DNA from: Syntrophaceae bacterium
GTDB taxonomy: Bacteria; Desulfobacterota; Syntrophia; Syntrophales; UBA5619
Direction: 5' to 3'
Assembly: GCA_023249795.1 (NCBI GenBank)
Contig: JAHFBU010000092.1
Location: forward strand, 1-6,789
Length of the DNA: 6,789 nucleotides
The notes under the pieces are model-generated. The model did not search any database, was not told the DNA's origin, and saw nothing but the letters and a program-made list of their open reading frames with translations. Positions 1 to 5,853 of this stretch are shown one piece after another (position 1 is the stretch's first letter; each line of letters starts with the position of its first letter). The position numbers were made by a program, and so were the translations under genes.

Positions 1-1213
1 TTCCCCCGCTGGAAGTTGGCGTTTTCCGCCTTTTCAAGCCCCCAGGCCACCAATGCGACCTCGGTTGGCCGGTAGGATTCCTTGCAGTAGGGGCAAATGG
101 TTCGGAGCAGCCTCTGCGCGAAGGAGACCAGAAGCGCCGAGGCGACGAGGAAAGGCTCGATCCCCATATCGACGAAACGGGTGATCGCCCCGGCCGCGTC
201 ATTGGTGTGCAGGGTGCCGAGCAGGCGATGCCCCGTCTGGGCGGCCTGGATCGCAATCGCCGCCGTTTCGGAATCACGGATCTCCCCCACCATGATGATG
301 TCCGGGTCCTGCCGGAGGATGGCGCGGAGCCCGCTCGCGAAAGTCATCCCCGCCTTCCGGTTGAGCTGGACCTGGCGGATATTGTCGATCCGGTATTCGA
401 CCGGATCCTCGAGGGTGATGATGTTCGTATCGGTGCTGTTGAGCGCATTGAGGATGGAGTAGAGGCTCGTGCTCTTGCCGCTTCCCGTCGGGCCGGTGCT
501 CAGGATCATCCCGTAGGCCTTCCGCATCATCGTTTCAATCTTATCCCTGTCCGTCTTGACCATGCCAAGGCGATCAAGGGAATAGACGCCGGAACTCATG
601 TCGAGAAGACGCAGGACGACGTTTTCCCCGTAGATCGTCGGCATCGACGAGACCCGGACATTGATCTCCTTTTTTTCCATCTTGAGCGTGAAACGGCCGT
701 CTTGCGGGATGCGCGAGACGGTGATGTCCATGTTGGCAAGGATCTTCATCCGGGCGACGATCGGCAGGAAGAGCGCCTTCGGAGGAGAGGGCACCTCGTG
801 GAGCTTGCCGTCGATCCGGAAACGGACCTGGATGCTCGTCTGCTGGGGGCTGATGTGGACGTCGCTCGCCCCCTCGCGGATCGCCTGGGCGAAGATGGAG
901 TTGACCAGGCGAACCACGGGGGCCTCGCCGGCCATATCCTGAAGAGATGCGACCTTGATCTCTTCGGCGGCCTGCTCCTGCGCCGATTCTTCCGCGGACT
1001 CCGCCTCGATCTCCATACTCTCCATGACGCCGCCCAGCCCCGATTGCAACCCGTAGATACCGCTGATCAACTGGTTGATTTCGCGCTCGGTGCAGACGAC
1101 CGGCTCCACTTCCGAATTCGAGGCGATCTCGATCGTATCCAGGGCGTTGATGTCGAGGGGATCCGTCATGGCGATCGTCAGCAGACGCCCCCGTTTCCGA
1201 AGCGGCGCCACCT
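1..1213 (-). CDS. GspE/PilB/MshE-type pilus assembly ATPase, main part after frameshift, 3' end outside window
   Basis: This is the cytoplasmic hexameric motor that drives pilin or pseudopilin polymerisation. Translation resumes in family-like sequence at VAPLRKRGRLLTIAMTDP (from 1211) and stays open to the left edge. Numbering is as if the lost base were restored. Walker A is GPTGSGKST (328-336), the Asp box ITLEDPVEY (353-361), Walker B IIMVGEIRD with Glu398 (393-401), and the His box TGHRLLGTLHTNDA (414-427). CPYC at 461-464 is the first half of the tetracysteine zinc site; the second pair lies beyond the edge. About 491 residues are visible. An acidic Glu/Ala-rich linker (around nt 1015-955) joins the N-terminal and ATPase domains. 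If the frameshift is real, a separate product could start only at internal codons such as ATG 1169 or GTG 1211, without MshEN. The four motor motifs argue against long-standing decay. Confidence 0.9.
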
Positions 1214-1474
1214 GTATTTCTGCGCGGTTTCGATCGGAATCAGGCGGGCGAGGGCGCTGTCGATGGGATAGCCGTCGGGGTGGTATTTTTCGATCTTGAG
1301 CTGGCGGCTGAGCACGTCCACAATCTGGTTTTCGTTGAGCATTCCATGGCGGCTGATAAATTGGCCCAGCTTCAGACCGGCCTTTTTGTGGTCAATCAGG
1401 ACCTGCTTAAGCTGCTCTTCGGAGATCAGTTTGCTCTCGACGAGCATTTCTCCCAGTCTTTTTTTTACGATCAT
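1178..1474 (-). CDS. N-terminal fragment (MshEN domain) of GspE/PilB/MshE-type ATPase, ends by frameshift
   Basis: This is the first part of the assembly ATPase whose remainder continues in another frame. The ATG at 1474 is preferred: AAAGG lies nine bases upstream (1488-1484), whereas the TTG at 1483 would touch that site. Residues 6-58 form the MshEN fold seen at the N-terminus of many GspE/PilB/MshE proteins. They are two helical repeats, RLGEMLVESKLISEEQLKQV and KLGQFISRHGMLNENQIVDV. The second ends LSRQ as in c-di-GMP-binding versions; the first has Lys in place of Gly at position 15 and His29 in place of Gln, so nucleotide binding is uncertain. The family sequence holds up to LARLIPIETAQKY (Tyr87). 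The frame then runs into unrelated RWRRFGNGGVC and stops. The missing continuation is found intact one frame over, so this is not a free-standing small protein by descent. Confidence 0.8.
   Translation of the reverse strand: MIVKKRLGEMLVESKLISEEQLKQVLIDHKKAGLKLGQFISRHGMLNENQIVDVLSRQLKIEKYHPDGYPIDSALARLIPIETAQKYRWRRFGNGGVC
1212..1216 (-). other. Frameshift site in the assembly ATPase (apparent loss of one C)
   Basis: On the minus strand the sequence reads aaa-tac-ag-gtg-gcg-ccg. Restoring one base, most simply a second C (aaa-tac-cag-gtg), gives ETAQKYQVAPLRKRGRLL, exactly the pattern expected in GspE/MshE N-terminal domains. Without it the upstream frame stops at 1180-1178. It could be a sequencing/assembly error, a genuine recent mutation, or a phase-variant state. 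Confidence 0.85.
1459..1466 (-). repeat. A8 homopolymer in codons 3-6 of the assembly ATPase
   Basis: The minus strand reads gta-aaa-aaa-aga, eight A in a row (T8 on the + strand), just after the start codon. Such tracts are prone to polymerase slippage. The tract length shown keeps the frame open for the first 87 codons. Confidence 0.75.
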
Positions 1475-1491
1475 CGGACACAACCTTTCGG

Positions 1492-3099
1492 TCAGTTTGC
1501 GAAGAAGACGGTATCCGCCTCCGGTTTTTCCATGATTATTGCGTCGACGGCAAGCCCCGGTGAAAGCTGTCGAATGGCCTCCCGTGCGGCATCCGCGCTG
1601 GGGAAAACCCTCTTCATGACCGTCGCGAATACCAACCCCTCGCGGGGGTTCCAGAGCGGAATCAGCCGGTTTGGGGGGAGTTTCCGTGAAGGGCTTTTGA
1701 AATCTTCATAGGCATCTTCGAGATCCGTCTCTTTTGCAATCTGAACGCGGATCCTGCCCGGCCCTAAAAATGTGGAAGGCGCCGGGACGGCCGGAAGATG
1801 GATTGTCTCCCCGGCTCGAACCCGGTTCATGTCGGCGATATGGGAATTGGCCCGGATGACCGCCTGATAACGGGCCGTCCCGGCGTGTCCGTAAATCTCC
1901 TCCAGCAGACGAAAGACGGTGCCCCCCTCGCGGATCTTCAGCGAACCGAGCCGGTCCGGGGGCTTGTTTTCCCGTGTGGCGACGACGAGAGCGCCCTTGC
2001 CCGGCGCCGCTGCCGCCGGGGGATCCGCCGGATGCGGAGTCTCCGGCATTCCGGAACTTGCTTCCCGGTTTTCAGCCATCCCGGTCCTCGTGGCCGGTTC
2101 GTGTGAGAGCACCGATTTCACCGGCTCCGGCACCGTTGCCTCGGTGGAACTCCATATCCCGATAAAATTCAACGGCGCGGGACCCCAGAGAAAAAGCGCG
2201 ATGACCGCCAAAATAAAAATGGCCGCCAGACCCACGGCGGTCCACCGATCCTTCCGGACCAGTTCGGGCATCAGACGGCGGGCGGTGGAGCGGGCGAGAA
2301 GCAAGCCTGCCCTGAGGCGGTTTTGGATAATGAGCGAGAGCAAGACCTGATGGCACAGGGAGATGATCCTGCGCGGGTAGCCGCCTGTCGCCCGGTAAAT
2401 CACCCAGAGACCGGGGAGCGTAAACAACGCCGGCGCATCGGCCGGCCGACCGGCGCGGGCAAGCCGGAAACGGATCATCGCCCGCGTTTCCCGGAAGTTG
2501 AGGGGTCCAAGCAGGTAATACTGGTTGACCCGGTCGGCGAAATTCTTATGGTCCTTCAGGATCTGCCCAAATTCGTTCTGGGCAAAGATGACGATCTGGA
2601 GGAGTTTCTGCTCATTCGTCTCGTAGTTCAGAAATTCCCGTAGAATTTCCCGTCCGAATTCGGGGAGTTTCTGCCCCTCGTCGATGATCAGAACAACCGT
2701 CTTCTTCTCATCCACCCCCTTCTGGAAAAGGTGATTCTTGATCGCCTCCTTGATCTGCCATTCGCTTTCCGCGCATTCCGCGCCGGGCAGGCCGAAGCCG
2801 ATGGCGACGGTGGAGAGGAATTCACGGGGGGTGCTGAAGCAGGGGTCGAGCAGGAGATGCGTCTCGATCTCGTTGCGGTCCTCCTCCGTGTTCGTAAAGC
2901 GGCGGATAAGCTGGCGGCAGAGGGTGGTCTTGCCCGTTCCCACCTCGCCCATGACGACATTCAGCCCCCGGTGCAGGCGGATGGCGAGTTCCAGTTGCTG
3001 CAGGCATCCGAGGTGCTGGGACGACTGGTAGAAGAACTCCGGCTCCGGAGAGTTGGAGAAGGGCTCCCGGCTCAGGTTGAGAATCTTAAAATAATCCAT
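1492..3099 (-). CDS. ExeA/GspA-MshM-type AAA ATPase with membrane anchor and LysM-like C-terminal segment
   Basis: A 535-aa protein likely to help assemble or position the secretin. The N-terminus MDYFKILNLSREPFSNSPEP is typical of the family. Walker A is GEVGTGKTT (51-59), Walker B VVLIIDEGQ (135-143), and a sensor-2-like GGYPRR lies at 239-244. A single hydrophobic span at about 287-306 anchors it in the inner membrane. A Pro/Ala-rich linker follows (about 320-385). Residues about 387-437 (starting LKIREGGTVFRLLEEIYG and ending RVRAGETIHLPAV) resemble a LysM peptidoglycan-binding fold, and about 100 further residues follow. This matches the ExeA/GspA plan and length (cytoplasmic ATPase, membrane span, peptidoglycan-contacting domain) better than the shorter MshM. 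The start is supported by AGGA six bases upstream. The next gene begins 17 nt after its stop, so they are translationally close. LysM is a visual call. Confidence 0.9.
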   Translation of the reverse strand: MDYFKILNLSREPFSNSPEPEFFYQSSQHLGCLQQLELAIRLHRGLNVVMGEVGTGKTTLCRQLIRRFTNTEEDRNEIETHLLLDPCFSTPREFLSTVAIGFGLPGAECAESEWQIKEAIKNHLFQKGVDEKKTVVLIIDEGQKLPEFGREILREFLNYETNEQKLLQIVIFAQNEFGQILKDHKNFADRVNQYYLLGPLNFRETRAMIRFRLARAGRPADAPALFTLPGLWVIYRATGGYPRRIISLCHQVLLSLIIQNRLRAGLLLARSTARRLMPELVRKDRWTAVGLAAIFILAVIALFLWGPAPLNFIGIWSSTEATVPEPVKSVLSHEPATRTGMAENREASSGMPETPHPADPPAAAAPGKGALVVATRENKPPDRLGSLKIREGGTVFRLLEEIYGHAGTARYQAVIRANSHIADMNRVRAGETIHLPAVPAPSTFLGPGRIRVQIAKETDLEDAYEDFKSPSRKLPPNRLIPLWNPREGLVFATVMKRVFPSADAAREAIRQLSPGLAVDAIIMEKPEADTVFFAN

Positions 3100-3105
3100 G
3101 GTTCA

Positions 3106-3109
3106 TCCT
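3106..3109 (-). promoter_or_regulatory. Ribosome binding site of the ExeA-like ATPase
   Basis: AGGA on the minus strand, six bases before the ATG at 3099. It supports this start, which also gives the family-typical N-terminus. Confidence 0.6.
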
Positions 3110-3146
3110 GATGACCGCGTAAGAAAACGAAGTCTCTTCCTTTTTT

Positions 3147-3173
3147 GTCATTCCCGTGAAAACGGGAATCCAG
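3147..3173. repeat. Single REP-like palindrome
   Basis: gtc-ATTCCCGT-gaaa-ACGGGAAT-ccag: a perfect 8-bp stem at 3150-3169 with a GAAA loop and the same GTCA/CCAG ends as the doublet to its right. It also fits the ATTCCC-N8-GGGAAT pattern known from dispersed repeats in Neisseria; that match is pattern-level only. It lies about 50 bases upstream of the ExeA-like ATPase start, so it would fall in that gene's leader if transcription reads through. Confidence 0.75.
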
Positions 3174-3243
3174 CATTCCCCATTTGTCATTACTACGAAA
3201 ACAGATCGGGGGAACTCGTTATAAGTTGAAAATTCACCATCAA

Positions 3244-3323
3244 CGTCATACCGGCGAAAGCCGGTATCCAGGGGATTAAGGTGGTTATCAAAGCGCTGGA
3301 CCCCGGCTTCCGCCGGGGTGACG
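3244..3323. repeat. Inverted pair of REP-like palindromes (REPIN-like)
   Basis: The left unit, 3244-3271, is cgtc-ATACCGGC-gaaa-GCCGGTAT-ccag. The right unit, 3296-3323, is the same design in opposite orientation, ctgga-CCCCGGC-ttcc-GCCGGGG-tgacg. A 24-base spacer separates them. Conserved ends (CGTCA...CCAG), compensatory changes in the stems and a GAAA-type loop are seen directly. Opposed doublets of this type are known as REPINs in other bacteria and are mobilised by RAYT transposases; no such transposase lies in this window. Confidence 0.75.
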
Positions 3324-3379
3324 ATTTTGTCTGTTCATCTGCCTGGTGTTCCGGGGAGATGTTCCGATCCCTTCGGGCT

Positions 3380-3406
3380 GGGGACACCTTGCTGCAAGGT
3401 GTCCCC
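3380..3406 (-). terminator. Strong hairpin after the lipoprotein gene (possible terminator or mRNA 3'-end stabiliser)
   Basis: GGGGACACCTTG (3380-3391) pairs perfectly with CAAGGTGTCCCC (3395-3406) around a 3-base loop, a 12-bp GC-rich stem. It starts about 20 bases after the lipoprotein stop. No T-run follows on either strand, so it is not a classic Rho-independent terminator; it may protect the 3' end of the upstream mRNA or be a dispersed repeat. The sequence GTCCCCATGTCCCC at its + strand end repeats the arm. Confidence 0.45.
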
Positions 3407-3425
3407 ATGTCCCCAAAACTTCACA

Positions 3426-5828
3426 TCACCAGTAAACGATCACGACCGCGTCGCCGCCGTTTGGCGAGTTGGTCGAAACGGGTATCGTTGCGCGGACGAT
3501 GGTCTCGCCGGCGGCGGGGACAGGCTGATTGAAGAGGATCCATGCCTCGCCGTTGGTATCGGTCACAGCCGTGTTCAATGCCGGAAGGGTTCCGGGACCC
3601 CTGAAGATCGAAAAGGTCACCGTTTCGCCGACGACCGGTGAGGGCACCGTGGCCCCAAGGCTGCTGGAGGTCACCTTTGCCTTCAACATGCAGTTGCTTG
3701 GTGTCGGTATAATCAAGCTGAATCTGGCCACTGAGGTATCCGGAATCGTCACGAAGAAATCGAAACGGTTTCCCGTTGACGCCGATTTGCGTGTGATGAT
3801 CGTTGCCCCCGCGGCGCCGGTTACGGTGGCCTCCACGACATCCTGGACATTCTGCGTGGGGTTGGTCGCGCCCGCCGTGTAGATGACCCAGACTTCGCCG
3901 TTGGGATCCGTGATTCCGCCATTCAGGACGGACAATGTCGCACCACTGGGCGCCGGGGTCCCGCCCAGGAACCGGAAGGCGACCGTCTGCCCCGACGCGG
4001 CGGTGCCGTCCGCATTTCTGACCGTGGCGACAATGGCGTTCAACTCTCCGGCGGCGACAGATTCGAGTGTCGGCACGACAATTATCGAAAAGCCGCCGCC
4101 CGTCCCTCCGCCGCCTCCGGGGGCTGTCCGGGTCATCACGAGGGCTCCGGCGGAGCCCACCACACTGGCCTGGATCGTATCATAGAGGGTTAAAGTGGGG
4201 CTCGCCGCGCCTGCCGTGTAGATCGCAACGGCCCTGCCGTTGGAGTCAGTGGTTCCGTTGATGGTGACGAGGGTTGCCCCACTGTTGACTATGACAGGTG
4301 CGAACGTCACGGTCTGGCCGCCAACGGGATTTCCCGATCCGTCCGTAACAGTGGCCGTAAGGACGGCGCTCTGCCCAGCGACCAGGGAGGTCAAATCGGT
4401 CGTTAAAGCGATGCGGTTTCCCAGCGGTGCAACGGCGTTACCGGACGTTCTGGTGATGACGACCGCCCCCGAAGAACCTGTTACGGCAGCTTCCACGATA
4501 TCCTGGATACTCGACGTGGGGGTCGCGCTCCCCGCCGTATATACTGCCAGGGCTTGGCCGTTCGCATCGGTGGTCCCGCTGTTCAGGATAGTGAGGGTCG
4601 CGCCGCTCGGCGCCGCGCCGCCGCCCAGAAACCGGAAGGCGACCGTTTGCCCGCTGAGGGGATTTCCCGAACCATCCGTCACTTTCGCCGTGAGAATGCT
4701 GTTCTGGCCGGCTGCCAGGGAGGTTACATCGGCTACCAGGGTCATGTGGTTTCCCACCGGCGCAACGGCGGTGCTCGACGTTCGGGCGATGAGGACCGCC
4801 CCCGAGGCACCCGCTACAGCGGCTTCCACAATATCCTGGAGACTCAAAGTGGGGGTTACGCTTCCCGCCGTATAGACCGCCAGGGCCTGTCCGCTCGCAT
4901 CGGTGGTTCCGCCGTTCAGGACGGAGAGGGTCGCGCCGCTCGGCGCGGCGCCGCCGCCCAGAAACCGAAAAGTGACCGTTTGCCCGCTCAGGGGATTTCC
5001 CGAACCATCCGTCACTTTCGCCGTCAGAATGCTGCTCTCCCCCGCGGCGAGCGAGACACTCCCCGCGCTCAACGCCAGGGTCTTGGTCGCCGTCGCCGTC
5101 GCGGCTGTTATGGTCAGGGTCAATGGCGGGGCCGCGGCGAGGCCGACGATCTGAGCCTGGACGATATCCTGAACATCACCGGCCGCCCCAGCCGTATAGA
5201 TCGCCATCGCCCGGCCGACGCCATCCGTCCTGCCGCCGTTCAGAATGGTGATGGCCGGCGCTCCGCTCGCATTTGAAATGAATGAGAAGACAACAGTCGC
5301 GCCGATGACGGGACTTCCCGTACCGTTCGTCACGGTCGCCGTCAGAACGCTCTTCTGCCCGGCCGAAAGCGACGTCGCCGATCCCTGGAGGGCGATCTGA
5401 CGTCCGTCCGTCCCGCCCCCGCCGACGATCATGTTGGCGATCATGCTGGCGCCATTGGAGATGGACGCCCGAACGACATCGACCCCGGAGGCCGAACCGG
5501 CTGTATATATCACCACGGCATCTCCCGAAGCATTGGTCATGGCGGTCGCCCCGCTCAGGAACCCGCCGCCGGTGCCGGAGACACTGAAGGTAACCTCTCT
5601 ATTCACGACGGCCTTTCCGGAGGCGTTCGTGACCCGGGCCGTCAGAGCGACGGTGCCGCTGGTATTGACCTGGGGGGCCGTTACCCAATCGGTGCTCGTC
5701 GAAGTGCTCAGGTATCCGAAGATCAGGCTGTCCGTGCCGAGTGGGTCGGCGCTGGTCCCCCCACCTCCGCACCCGGCTGTTCCCAGGGCAATGACTGTTG
5801 CTGCAAGAAGGGCAAGGAATCTGTTCAT
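3426..5828 (-). CDS. Large lipoprotein of tandem bacterial Ig-like (Big_1/invasin-type) domains
   Basis: An 800-aa predicted surface or periplasmic lipoprotein. The start at 5828 is preferred over an in-frame start at 5909: it has AAAGGA nine bases upstream and opens a lipoprotein signal, MNRFLALLAATVIALGTAGC, with Cys20 as the acylated residue followed by four Gly. The rest is about seven Ig-like modules at roughly residues 34-138, 144-249, 250-360, 361-471, 472-569, 580-685 and 686-800. Modules 1-6 carry YTAG about every 103-113 residues (108, 211, 319, 430, 537, 650), and most also share SLxAGxxSxLTAxVTDGSGNP-type and GQTVxFxF strands. A Gly-rich linker (about 570-579) separates modules 5 and 6. 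Module 7 lacks YTAG and holds the only other cysteine (Cys713). Such folds act as stalks or adhesins in invasin/intimin relatives. Here the gene sits between secretin and ATPase genes, so a pilus-linked surface role is inferred. No catalytic domain is seen. Confidence 0.88.
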   Translation of the reverse strand: MNRFLALLAATVIALGTAGCGGGGTSADPLGTDSLIFGYLSTSTSTDWVTAPQVNTSGTVALTARVTNASGKAVVNREVTFSVSGTGGGFLSGATAMTNASGDAVVIYTAGSASGVDVVRASISNGASMIANMIVGGGGTDGRQIALQGSATSLSAGQKSVLTATVTNGTGSPVIGATVVFSFISNASGAPAITILNGGRTDGVGRAMAIYTAGAAGDVQDIVQAQIVGLAAAPPLTLTITAATATATKTLALSAGSVSLAAGESSILTAKVTDGSGNPLSGQTVTFRFLGGGAAPSGATLSVLNGGTTDASGQALAVYTAGSVTPTLSLQDIVEAAVAGASGAVLIARTSSTAVAPVGNHMTLVADVTSLAAGQNSILTAKVTDGSGNPLSGQTVAFRFLGGGAAPSGATLTILNSGTTDANGQALAVYTAGSATPTSSIQDIVEAAVTGSSGAVVITRTSGNAVAPLGNRIALTTDLTSLVAGQSAVLTATVTDGSGNPVGGQTVTFAPVIVNSGATLVTINGTTDSNGRAVAIYTAGAASPTLTLYDTIQASVVGSAGALVMTRTAPGGGGGTGGGFSIIVVPTLESVAAGELNAIVATVRNADGTAASGQTVAFRFLGGTPAPSGATLSVLNGGITDPNGEVWVIYTAGATNPTQNVQDVVEATVTGAAGATIITRKSASTGNRFDFFVTIPDTSVARFSLIIPTPSNCMLKAKVTSSSLGATVPSPVVGETVTFSIFRGPGTLPALNTAVTDTNGEAWILFNQPVPAAGETIVRATIPVSTNSPNGGDAVVIVYW
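4416..5081 (-). repeat. Tandem 333-bp duplication encoding two near-identical Ig modules
   Basis: Modules 3 (5081-4749) and 4 (4748-4416) are adjacent 111-codon units. By hand alignment about 87 of 111 residues match, roughly 78 percent, and long blocks are identical, such as SILTAKVTDGSGNPLSGQTV and FRFLGGGAAPSGATL. At the DNA level the blocks beginning cccagaaaccg at 4624 and 4957 are exactly 333 bases apart and run nearly identical for about 90 bases. The flanking modules are related but more divergent, so this is the youngest duplication in the array. Confidence 0.85.
5769..5828 (-). other. Lipoprotein signal peptide with lipobox
   Basis: The first 20 codons of the Ig-repeat protein encode a short positive N-region (Asn-Arg), a hydrophobic stretch LALLAATVIALG, and the lipobox T-A-G-C, with the Cys codon at 5771-5769. 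Residue +2 is Gly rather than Asp. By the enterobacterial +2 rule this would favour outer-membrane sorting; applying that rule here is inference. Confidence 0.85.
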
Positions 5829-5837
5829 GCGACTCAA

Positions 5838-5843
5838 TCCTTT
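5838..5843 (-). promoter_or_regulatory. Ribosome binding site of the Ig-repeat lipoprotein
   Basis: AAAGGA on the minus strand lies nine bases before the ATG at 5828, inside the 25-nt gap after the secretin stop. It decides the start: the longer in-frame start at 5909 would overlap the secretin and would place about 27 extra residues before the signal peptide. Confidence 0.7.
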
Positions 5844-5853
5844 CAACACTCTG

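Larger units (their letters stand above)
3100..3425. other. Intergenic region rich in inverted repeats
   Basis: 326 bases between the lipoprotein stop and the ATPase start. No gene is supported. It contains, from right to left: a 12-bp perfect hairpin (3380-3406), a pair of opposed palindromic units (3244-3323), an AT-rich stretch (about 3216-3243), a degenerate GTCATTACTACGAAAACAG copy around 3186, and another palindromic unit (3147-3173). The minus-strand peptide read through the paired repeats (…WIPAFAGMT…) is the familiar false translation of such repeats, not a protein. Confidence 0.85.

Noticed and set aside
207..1271. 354-codon open frame on the + strand
   Set aside because: It lies antisense to the GspE/PilB-type gene, whose Walker A, Asp box, Walker B and His box are all present. 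The + strand product is rich in Arg, Asp and His with no family pattern, as expected of a shadow frame in GC-rich DNA.
3216..3260. Possible sigma-70 promoter for the ExeA-like ATPase (TATAAC at 3223-3218, minus strand)
   Set aside because: A GACGTT-like -35 at 18 bases is a poor match and overlaps a repeat; too weak to call.
3140..3330. Possible CRISPR array from the repeated palindromes
   Set aside because: The copies alternate in orientation, differ in stem sequence and are unevenly spaced, so they are REP-like elements and not direct repeats with spacers.
3193..3408. 71-codon minus-strand frame with WIPAFAGMT
   Set aside because: This peptide is the well-known spurious translation of GTCAT...CCAG palindromic repeats; no gene is supported.
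3380..3410. Possible sigma-54 promoter (GG...TTGC on the minus strand)
   Set aside because: The distance between the GG and GC elements is nine rather than ten bases, and the motif lies inside the perfect hairpin.
4240..5276. Long + strand frames across the Ig-repeat gene
   Set aside because: They mirror the repeat periodicity of the minus-strand gene and have no start signals or recognisable domains; the lipoprotein frame explains the region.
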